From Phycisphaerales bacterium (GTDB lineage: Bacteria; Planctomycetota; Phycisphaerae; Phycisphaerales; UBA1924): a DNA stretch of 64,000 nucleotides. The translations under genes and the position numbers were made by a program. Positions 51,681-58,827 of this stretch are shown here, one piece after another. The notes under the pieces were generated by a model. It was not told where the DNA came from. It was given only the letters and a program-made list of their open reading frames with translations, and made no database searches. Each line of letters starts with the position of its first letter. Within the stretch, counting starts at the first letter, position 1. The stretch is taken from the NCBI GenBank assembly GCA_028279375.1, contig JANQNW010000019.1, forward strand, positions 186,001-250,000, written 5' to 3'.

Positions 51681-52337
51681 ATGCGTGCCGTAGTTGACAG
51701 TGTGGTCGCAGTCATGCTCGCGCTCGTCCTCGGTGGAATTCTCATCTACCAGCGGGCCGAACGCGAAGAGGATGACGCCGTAACGCAGACCCGGACAGCC
51801 GTCCAGGTCCTCGCGCGGGAGATCCGCATGCGCGGCGCCGCCGAACTCACCGACGTCAACGGCAGAGGCTGGCCCATGACCGTCTCCTCAGACTGGTTCG
51901 ACGCCGACCTCCCAACCAACGCAACCGTCACCGGCGATCGACCGTGGGTCGAGGTCGCGCGCCCCGAGCACGCCGAACTCGTCCACCCGCCGAACCGCAT
52001 CGCGCTCGACAACACCATCGCCGCCTTCTGGTACAACCCCGGCAACGGCGTCGTCCGCGCGCGCGTCCCCGTGCTCGTCTCCGATCGCAAGACGACCGAG
52101 CTCTACAACGACGTCAACGCGACGTCCCTCAGCAGCATCTTCCACGACTGGGTCCCGCCCGCAGCCGGCGGCGCCATCCCCGAAGGCATGGCCCCCGCAA
52201 ACCCGAGCGCGCCAGCCGTCGCCGAAGGCAACGAATACAACGCGTCCGACATGGACCCGACCAGCCCGTTGCTGAGCCCCATCGAAGAGGCGAAGCAGAC
52301 GGCCGATGCGCTCTCCGGCGGCGACGATCAGCGCTGA
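51681..52337 (+). CDS. exported or membrane-anchored protein, function unknown
   Basis: 218 residues. A single N-terminal membrane helix (VVDSVVAVMLALVLGGILIY) is followed by QRAEREEDDAVTQTRTAVQV and a soluble region rich in Pro/Ala/Asn. The N-terminus has the look of a type IV pilin-like or secretion pseudopilin protein with an alpha-1 helix, but no prepilin-peptidase cleavage site (G-F-x4-E) is present. I do not recognise a family. The C-terminal 60 residues are low-complexity. Confidence 0.55.
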   Translation: MRAVVDSVVAVMLALVLGGILIYQRAEREEDDAVTQTRTAVQVLAREIRMRGAAELTDVNGRGWPMTVSSDWFDADLPTNATVTGDRPWVEVARPEHAELVHPPNRIALDNTIAAFWYNPGNGVVRARVPVLVSDRKTTELYNDVNATSLSSIFHDWVPPAAGGAIPEGMAPANPSAPAVAEGNEYNASDMDPTSPLLSPIEEAKQTADALSGGDDQR

Positions 52338-52866
52338 TCGCCGAGACGAAGTCCGACATTCGCCGACGAGCGAGCCGCGCAACAACAAATCTCAAAATCC
52401 AGACGACGTCGTTCGTCAAACCGCGTCCATGCCGCGCAATCGAACGACCTGGCATCGCTCTGCGCACAGTCTTAGCGCAGTGAGCGCCTCTGAACTGACC
52501 AATCGGGCGCCATAAGCGCATGCCCTGGGCAGGGGGGCCCGTTGACCCACCCAGGGGAGTGTCTCAAGACTCCACGCGTGCGCGTCACCTCGCGCACGAC
52601 AGAAGGTCAGAGAGATGCAAGTCCACAGACGTTCATGCAGTGCGCCCGCCGCAGGCGACGCTCGCCCGCGTGGTGAGCGGAGGAAGAACCAAACCCTCGC
52701 GAAAGATGTCGCTCCTCTGATCCGAGCAAGCGCTCGTCCGCACGCGCGCTTCTCCCAAGGCGCCTGGGTCATGGCGCCCTCCATCGTCAGTGCGCGTGTC
52801 GAGGCCATCTCTCCAGATGGCCCCACACTGTCCCCTTGTTTTGTGAGACGATCAGAGGAGTAAGAC
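52338..52866. other. non-coding gap with three consecutive hairpins
   Basis: No credible gene in about 530 bp. Three hairpins follow each other: CCCTGGG/CCCAGGG (52523-52529 with 52550-52556), GGAGT/ACTCC (52556-52560 with 52569-52573) and GTGCGCG/CGCGCAC (52578-52584 with 52591-52597). They precede the 52867 gene by about 270 bp and could be part of a structured leader or a small RNA. I recognise no named riboswitch or RNA family. Confidence 0.45.
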
Positions 52867-54186
52867 ATGCAGAGTTTGAAGTTACGCACGGCGACTGCGT
52901 TCGCCGGCGCCATCTCCGCCGCAGCCGCGTCGACAGCCGTCGGAGGCGTCCTCCAGGCAGGCGATCCGACGGAGTGCATCTCACCCGATTCACTCCTGGC
53001 CGGGCACTTTCAGGAGGGCGAACTCTTCGGAGACGCAACTGGCGATTGCTGCGTCGGCGACATCGACATCGTGCTCAATATCCTGTCACAGGAAATCCCC
53101 ATCGAGGATCATGACCTCGACGGCACGATCTCCATCAACGATCAGATCGAGACCGTCAGGCGCATCATCGCAAGGAGCTTCGGCGATCTCGACGCCGACG
53201 GCGTTGTCGGTGAAGCCGACATTCTCCATGTGGTCATCGCCATGAAGCTCAAGAACGATCACACCGCTGACGTCACGTTCGACGGCGTGGTCAACGCCGA
53301 CGACCTTCTCGCCATCATCGGGAAGGTCGGAAAGCCCATGCGCGCCGACGCCGAGAGGCTTGCGCCGCAGGTCGTTGATCTCATGAACTACCTCATGCAG
53401 CACGACTACCAGGTGCTCCTGGGTTCATGCGGGGGCGGGGGCCCGACCGCCGGCTCGCACTCGCAGTCGATCAGCGGAAGCTATCCCGACAGCCACGGCT
53501 CAGGGTTCTCCGGATGGTTCCCCGACGACCACATGCACACGATCACGTCCGACTGGCCCACGCTCCCGCCGGGACACAACGGCGCAATCAGCTCCGGCAC
53601 CCACTACATCAACTTCTCGCAGCATACGTGGCCGGCGAATCACTCCTACTCGGTGTCGTCCGACTGGGGCACCGATCCCGGCGATCACAGCTCCGCGCTC
53701 AGCGAAGAGTGGGAGTACCAGCCTGATCACCGAACGGACGCCAGCACCTCCTGGCCGTCGCCGAGTGACCACGACAACTCCATCAGCCGGACCTACCCGC
53801 CCAACCACAGCGGATCGCGATCCGCGCAACGACATCCAACGGAGCACCGCGCCGACACGTCTGGAAACTGGCACAACGGCTCGACTTCTCAGAACAACCA
53901 TGGCTCGGCCTTCTCCAGCAAGTGGCCGACGAACCACACGGCGTCCGTCTCAGCGTCCTGGCCGGGCAACTCACACCATGGCGGAACCAGCGCGCGCTGG
54001 CCCACCAATCATCACTCCGCGGCCTCGACCACCTGGCCTGCAAACACCAACCCGCAATGGCCGCCGACACACTTCAGCGCCGTCTCCAGCGATTGGGGAC
54101 AGCCCGCTGACGACGGCTGGCCACTCTTCCCGCCGGATCACAGCTGGTGGACCACCGGCACCGACATCTACGACCTCTTCCCCTAA
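52867..54186 (+). CDS. exported protein with EF-hand/dockerin-like region and WPxNH repeats
   Basis: 439 residues. A signal peptide (SLKLRTATAFAGAISAAAAS, cleavage near AVGG) is followed by four calcium-loop-like motifs (DATGDCCVGDIDI, DHDLDGTISINDQ, DLDADGVVGEADI, DVTFDGVVNADDL; about 57-150), which look like two dockerin pairs. From about residue 195 to the end runs a repeat of 13-15 residues with consensus S-x-x-[WY]-P-x-[ND]-H-x5-S, about 14 units (SDWPTLPPGH, HTWPANHSYSVSS, SKWPTNHTASVSA, ARWPTNHHSAAST). I do not know this repeat. The next gene has three more units. Low hydrophobicity and regular Trp/His suggest metal binding or a surface-exposed fibrous region (inference). Confidence 0.72.
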   Translation: MQSLKLRTATAFAGAISAAAASTAVGGVLQAGDPTECISPDSLLAGHFQEGELFGDATGDCCVGDIDIVLNILSQEIPIEDHDLDGTISINDQIETVRRIIARSFGDLDADGVVGEADILHVVIAMKLKNDHTADVTFDGVVNADDLLAIIGKVGKPMRADAERLAPQVVDLMNYLMQHDYQVLLGSCGGGGPTAGSHSQSISGSYPDSHGSGFSGWFPDDHMHTITSDWPTLPPGHNGAISSGTHYINFSQHTWPANHSYSVSSDWGTDPGDHSSALSEEWEYQPDHRTDASTSWPSPSDHDNSISRTYPPNHSGSRSAQRHPTEHRADTSGNWHNGSTSQNNHGSAFSSKWPTNHTASVSASWPGNSHHGGTSARWPTNHHSAASTTWPANTNPQWPPTHFSAVSSDWGQPADDGWPLFPPDHSWWTTGTDIYDLFP

Positions 54187-54215
54187 CTGATTGAAGAACA
54201 CTGACACGCGCACAC

Positions 54216-54245
54216 GGCGATCGGAGCGCAACCGCTCCGATCGCC
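54216..54245 (+). terminator. hairpin after the WPxNH repeat gene
   Basis: GGCGATCGGAGCG (54216-54228) pairs perfectly with CGCTCCGATCGCC (54233-54245), a 13-bp stem with loop CAAC. There is no T-run. Confidence 0.65.
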
Positions 54246-54291
54246 ATTGACTCAAAGAACTGAACTCCACCGCTTCGGAGGCGCCGGAACC

Positions 54292-55623
54292 ATGCGTATC
54301 GCCCTTTGCTCTTTCGTGCTTTTGATCGCCGCAGCGACTGTCCGCGCAGAAGCGCCAAATACCGTGCCTGTCGCCGGCCCGGTCTGGTTCAACATGGACT
54401 GGATCGAAACCAAATGGTCCACACAGGGTCTCGGTGATCCCGCGCCTCGATCGCCCTGCGACTTGCCCGCGTCGATCGCGACGCCAGACTTCGACGATCC
54501 TCACGCCATCGCCGAGTTCGTCCTGCGTCACACGCCGCCTGATCTCACGGTCTACCCCTCCGAGCGGTACTTCTACTACCGATTCCCCCTCGGCGCGAGG
54601 CTCGTCAGCGGCAACCTCCGCTTCGTCGACATCGACAAGGGAATCATCCACATCGGCTACTTCGACGATTACAACCGTCAGGACATGCGCATCGGCACGA
54701 TCGTAGATGGCGACAACGCCGAGGTCGATTTCGACGCCGATCGCGATCTGGCCACACTGCGTTTCCGCGGCCTCGAGCGAACGTTCACTCTCGACCGCTC
54801 CTGGGACGATCGCAGTGAGGCGCCGAATCTGCTCGAGCATGAACGCCTCATCTCCGGCGTCCTCGACGAATCCGGCTTCTATCTCTGGCTTGTCTACAAC
54901 GAGAACGAAAACGCCCTCTATTACCTGCTCAATGAGCACAAGGTCGTGCCCGATCGGCTCACACTGCTCCAGGAATCCGGCCCGAGACTTCTCCTGGGAA
55001 CACAGTCGCGATTCGTCTTCTACGAGGATCAGCCCACACAAAGGCGCATTCTCGTCTCAATCTATGAGCCCTCGTCCGTCGCGAACGATTACTACGACGG
55101 CGCATTCGACCAGGTCCCGCCGGATCTGCCCATCAGGAAGATCCTCGAGAGCGTCTATCCATACGTCACCGAACGCGGCGGTATCGACGAGCACGGCAAC
55201 TTCGTGGGTGTCCAGCATCAGCGCGTCGCAATCAGCCCCTATCAGCAGTACACCCAACTCGACGCGCTGCTCGACTTCCTGGTGGACGCATACAAACCCG
55301 AAGCGCCGGGCGCCGCCCGCTGGACGAACATGACCTACGAGTCGAAATCACACTTCCACGAAACGCTTCAGCAGCGCCGCCGACTCGAGACGCTTGCCGA
55401 GATCGAGCATGGCATGCGCGAAATGCAGCCCGCGACCCACAGCGTCGATCTGTCCGCCGCGTGGCCGGCCAATCACTGGCGCCGCAACAGCGCCGCCTGG
55501 AGCGCGGAGCACGAACAGTCAGTCAGCGCGCGCTGGCCGGCGAATCACGAAGTTGATCTGAGCGTCGCCGAACAGGAGACCCGGAACGAGGAGCGCAATC
55601 GAGATGAGCCCGCCGCGCACTGA
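54292..55623 (+). CDS. exported protein with C-terminal WPxNH repeats
   Basis: 443 residues from ATG 54292 (signal peptide MRIALCSFVLLIAAATVRAE). The body (about 30-380) is beta-rich and unrecognised; FVDIDKGIIHIGYFDDYNRQ and LLLGTQSRFVFYEDQ are landmarks. The last 65 residues carry three units of the WPxNH repeat seen in the preceding gene (SAAWPANHWRRNSAAW, SAEHEQSVSA, ARWPANHEVDLS). Its end overlaps the start of the next gene by 20 bp. Probably a functional partner of its neighbours. A frame start at 54247 overlaps the hairpin and is rejected. Confidence 0.68.
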   Translation: MRIALCSFVLLIAAATVRAEAPNTVPVAGPVWFNMDWIETKWSTQGLGDPAPRSPCDLPASIATPDFDDPHAIAEFVLRHTPPDLTVYPSERYFYYRFPLGARLVSGNLRFVDIDKGIIHIGYFDDYNRQDMRIGTIVDGDNAEVDFDADRDLATLRFRGLERTFTLDRSWDDRSEAPNLLEHERLISGVLDESGFYLWLVYNENENALYYLLNEHKVVPDRLTLLQESGPRLLLGTQSRFVFYEDQPTQRRILVSIYEPSSVANDYYDGAFDQVPPDLPIRKILESVYPYVTERGGIDEHGNFVGVQHQRVAISPYQQYTQLDALLDFLVDAYKPEAPGAARWTNMTYESKSHFHETLQQRRRLETLAEIEHGMREMQPATHSVDLSAAWPANHWRRNSAAWSAEHEQSVSARWPANHEVDLSVAEQETRNEERNRDEPAAH

Positions 55624-56245
55624 GTTGCTCGCGCTCGCCATCGCAGCGCTCCTGCTCACGATCGCGCTCAACGCGTTCGCGGCGCTCATCGCTGCGCCGC
55701 CGCGAGCCAGCGTTCCGGCCGGTCCGTGGGCATGGCCGGGCGAGGCGCCGGCGCACTGGCCGCAGTCAACCGAAGACGCATTCAGCAGCTACATCGGCCG
55801 CAGGCGATCGCCCGTTCGCACGGACACCGTCGTCGATATCGCGATCAACCCGACATCGCCGCAGGTCTACGAGCACCAGCGAATCGACATCGGCTTTCCA
55901 TTTCGGTGCGCACGCGCCGATCTGCGCGTCGAGCACGACCACGAGACGAATGCGCGCGCATTCCCAACGATGTCGCCGCTCGACACCGGCGTCATGCTCG
56001 ATCAGCTCGTCTCCATTCCTCACCGTGGCGCCGTCATCCCGCTCCGTCCGCTCCCCCTCGGCCTCCTCGCCAACACGCTTTGCATGCTCGTCATACTCCT
56101 CCTCGCGCGCGCCGCCTCCAGAGCCGCGCGCGCGAAGTACCGATCACAACACAAGCTGTGCCCCGATTGTGGATACCCGGACCCCGGCGAGTCCCGCTGC
56201 CCCGAATGCGGGGATTTCCGAGCAACGCAGCGCGGCGCTTCCTGA
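55604..56245 (+). CDS. two-TM membrane protein with C-terminal zinc ribbon
   Basis: 213 residues: TM1 LLALAIAALLLTIALNAFAA, an extracytoplasmic segment of about 120 residues (with WAWPGEAPAHWPQ), TM2 LLANTLCMLVILLLARAASR and a cytoplasmic C-terminus with CPDCGYPDPGESRCPECGDF, a four-Cys zinc ribbon. The two WP motifs may be degenerate relatives of the repeat in the two upstream genes. The start overlaps the previous gene by 20 bp. Convergent with the histidine kinase gene, 4 bp apart. Confidence 0.65.
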   Translation: MSPPRTELLALAIAALLLTIALNAFAALIAAPPRASVPAGPWAWPGEAPAHWPQSTEDAFSSYIGRRRSPVRTDTVVDIAINPTSPQVYEHQRIDIGFPFRCARADLRVEHDHETNARAFPTMSPLDTGVMLDQLVSIPHRGAVIPLRPLPLGLLANTLCMLVILLLARAASRAARAKYRSQHKLCPDCGYPDPGESRCPECGDFRATQRGAS

Positions 56246-56249
56246 GAAT

Positions 56250-58082
56250 CTAAGCGCGCGGCGCCCGCACTTCGAAACAGGCGCCGATCCCTGCGATTTC
56301 GACGATTGCAAGATCTCCATGCATCGACCGCATCAACCTTCGCGACAGCGCCAACCCCAGCCCGACCCCGCGTGACCCTTCAGAAGCTCGCTTCGCGCTC
56401 TTCGAAAACGGTCGAAACAGCCGCTTCCGATCCGCCGGATCAATGCCCGGTCCGAAGTCGCGAACACGCAGCGCCACCGCGTCATCCTGAACGGAGCCCG
56501 AAACGAGGATCTTCCGCACGCTCGCCTCGCTCGCGTACTTGCACGCGTTGTCCACCAGATTGAACAGCGCCTGCTCCAGCGCATCCACGTTCACGCGCAC
56601 ACGCTCATCCCGCCAGGCGCCGCCTTCGACCTCAAGCGACATCTCAGCCTGGGCGCACCGTTCCTCCAGCGCTGCCAGCCCTCGAGCGACCACCGAGCCC
56701 ACGGCGACGACTTCCAGCTCCGGACCATTCGCCGTCCGCTCCAGGCGCGCAAAACTCAGCACGTTCTCGAGGAGCCGCGAGAGCCGAGCAGATTCTCGGC
56801 GCATCGTTTGCAGCGCCTTCGCCCGCCCCGCTTCGTCCTTCACGCCGTCTTCAGCAAGCAGATCCGCATACAGCTGGATCGAAGTCAGCGGCGAGCGCAG
56901 CTCGTGCGTCACCGTCGATACGAAACTCGCTCGCCGTTCACTCAGAGACAACACGCCCCGCAGCAGCGCCGCGATGGCGAGCCCCGTCATCAGCAGCGCC
57001 GCCCACGCGAAGAGCAGGGGGGTCAGCGTCCGTGACCGGCCGGCGTCCCACGTCGCGCCAAGATCGCCCGGCGTCAGCGCATATGGGAGTGAAGCCAGAA
57101 GCGCAGATTCGCCCCCGCGCTCAGACAAGGGAACGAGCGCCGCGGATGGAAGCAGATCGCCGATCTCACCGAGCAGCGCGCTCCGCAGCGCCGAATCGTC
57201 GAGCACGACACCCTGTGTATAGAGCTCACCGCGAACCATGACCGGTCGGCGCAGAATAAGCCTGCCATCAATCCACGAGGCCTCCATGACGCCCTCGGCT
57301 GTCACGATCTGCGACTGATCGGATGCGAAAGCACCGGACTCACGCGCGCGATCGGAGACGCCCGCCCAATCATCGTCCGCGGCGTCCGCCAGCGTCTCCG
57401 ACAACTCCTCGCCACGCGCCGCGCGACCGCCCAGATCCCGCCGGCGCTGCTCCGACAACATCTGATTCTGACTCTGCACGCGCTGGGCGATCTGCTCGCG
57501 CTGCAGAGAGTCAAACTCCATCCCGTCGGGAGGCGAAGCTGATTCGTCGATGAGATCGTTGGCGTCAAATGCAAATGCGAAGTCCACGAAGTCCATCGGC
57601 TCGAGCGCCAGTCGATCCGGCCGAAGGGACGAAAGCTCCGCGCGCGCCGCGTCGATCCGCGAAGAATCAGCGCCGCGCGCGATGGCGAGGTCCATCCACT
57701 CAGACGCCGGCGCCTGCGGCGACGTCATCGTCTCATCAGGACCTATCTCGAAATGAGCCAGCGCAAACTCGGAGACCTGATCCAGCAGCGGAGACATATA
57801 GACCGCCTCGCCCGCATTGAGCGGCAGATACAACGCGTCATACGCCCGATCCGCCGGATAGAACGAGCGATACACGAAATATGGCCGCCCGCCCTCCACG
57901 GCAAGCACGCTCGCCGCCACGGACTCCATCCGCCACAGCGCGATGCGCGTCCTCGATGTCAGCTCCGCCTCCAGCGCAGACCGCCGCTCCTCACCGATCA
58001 GTTGCGCGCTCATCCACGCCATCGCGCTCACAGCGACGATGACCGCCAGCAGATACCAGAACCACACGCGTGAAGGCCGCAT
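56250..58082 (-). CDS. sensor histidine kinase
   Basis: 610 residues. TM1 VWFWYLLAVIVAVSAMAWMS (6-25), a large extracytoplasmic sensor region (about 30-352) without known domain, and TM2 LLFAWAALLMTGLAIAALLR (about 356-375). The HisKA domain follows with H393 in STVTHELRSPLTSI, and the ATPase domain has N-box NLVDNACKYA, G1 DFGPGID and G2 GVGLGLALSRRL. The gene overlaps its response regulator by one base (TGATG), so they form a two-component pair. It is the third gene of a leftward operon led by a VIT/VWA protein. Confidence 0.93.
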   Translation of the reverse strand: MRPSRVWFWYLLAVIVAVSAMAWMSAQLIGEERRSALEAELTSRTRIALWRMESVAASVLAVEGGRPYFVYRSFYPADRAYDALYLPLNAGEAVYMSPLLDQVSEFALAHFEIGPDETMTSPQAPASEWMDLAIARGADSSRIDAARAELSSLRPDRLALEPMDFVDFAFAFDANDLIDESASPPDGMEFDSLQREQIAQRVQSQNQMLSEQRRRDLGGRAARGEELSETLADAADDDWAGVSDRARESGAFASDQSQIVTAEGVMEASWIDGRLILRRPVMVRGELYTQGVVLDDSALRSALLGEIGDLLPSAALVPLSERGGESALLASLPYALTPGDLGATWDAGRSRTLTPLLFAWAALLMTGLAIAALLRGVLSLSERRASFVSTVTHELRSPLTSIQLYADLLAEDGVKDEAGRAKALQTMRRESARLSRLLENVLSFARLERTANGPELEVVAVGSVVARGLAALEERCAQAEMSLEVEGGAWRDERVRVNVDALEQALFNLVDNACKYASEASVRKILVSGSVQDDAVALRVRDFGPGIDPADRKRLFRPFSKSAKRASEGSRGVGLGLALSRRLMRSMHGDLAIVEIAGIGACFEVRAPRA

Positions 58083-58792
58083 CAGGCGTCATCCTCGATC
58101 GTTGCGCCTTCCAGCGCATACCCCTTGCCGCGCACGGTGCGGATCACGGTGGCCTCCTCATCCCGCAGCTTCGATCGCAGCCGCGCGACGCACATGTCCA
58201 CCGTCCGCGTCCCGCGCAGGCCCACCGGCTCCAGCCGCCACACGCGATCAATCAGCTCATCGCGCGACACGACGCGCCCGGCATGCATCGCCAGGTACCG
58301 AAGCACACCGGCCTCCTGCTCCGACAACTCCTCTCGCGAGCCGTCATCGAACTCGACCACACGTCGATCGAGATGGCACGCACAATGAGCCAGCCGCACA
58401 CACGAAACATCAGTCGGACGCTCCGCCGATCGGCGCAGCACCGCCTCCACCCGCGCCATGAGCTCCGCCTTGCTGAAGGGCTTCACCACGTAGTCATCCG
58501 CCCCCAGCTTCAACCCGCGCACACGATCCGGCTCCTCACCCCGAGCCGTCAGCATGATCACAGGAAGCTCCGGACGGCTCTCACGCACGCGCTCCAGCAC
58601 GTCAAACCCATCCATCCCCGGCATCATCACATCCAGCAGCGCCAGATCGATCTCGAGCTCCACCGCCAGCCGCGCGCCCTCATCGCCCCGATCACACTCG
58701 ATCGATTCGAACCCCTCAAACGAAAGCGCAGCGACGATCGCCGAACGAATCGCCTCGTCATCTTCGACAACAAGGATCCGCCGCTCAGCCAT
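58082..58792 (-). CDS. OmpR-family response regulator
   Basis: 236 residues from ATG 58792 (MAERRILVVEDDE). The receiver domain has acidic pocket EDD, phospho-acceptor D54 in LALLDVMMPGMDG, T in MLTARGEE and K in VVKPFSKAEL. The C-terminal winged helix has the RRVVEFDDGSREELSEQEAG start and TVDMCVARLRSKL recognition region, ending in the usual RGKGYAL hairpin. A GTG at 58831 overlapping the upstream stop is an alternative start. From 58792, D54 falls at the usual position, which favours this start. Partner kinase is the next gene. Confidence 0.94.
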   Translation of the reverse strand: MAERRILVVEDDEAIRSAIVAALSFEGFESIECDRGDEGARLAVELEIDLALLDVMMPGMDGFDVLERVRESRPELPVIMLTARGEEPDRVRGLKLGADDYVVKPFSKAELMARVEAVLRRSAERPTDVSCVRLAHCACHLDRRVVEFDDGSREELSEQEAGVLRYLAMHAGRVVSRDELIDRVWRLEPVGLRGTRTVDMCVARLRSKLRDEEATVIRTVRGKGYALEGATIEDDA

Positions 58793-58827
58793 CGTCACCG
58801 CGCTCCGAAGGAGGATGTCAGAATCAG

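Noticed and set aside
50342-51697. A 451-residue plus-strand frame opposite the M16 gene
   Set aside because: Arg/His-rich shadow translation with no motif. The minus-strand M16 protein explains the region.
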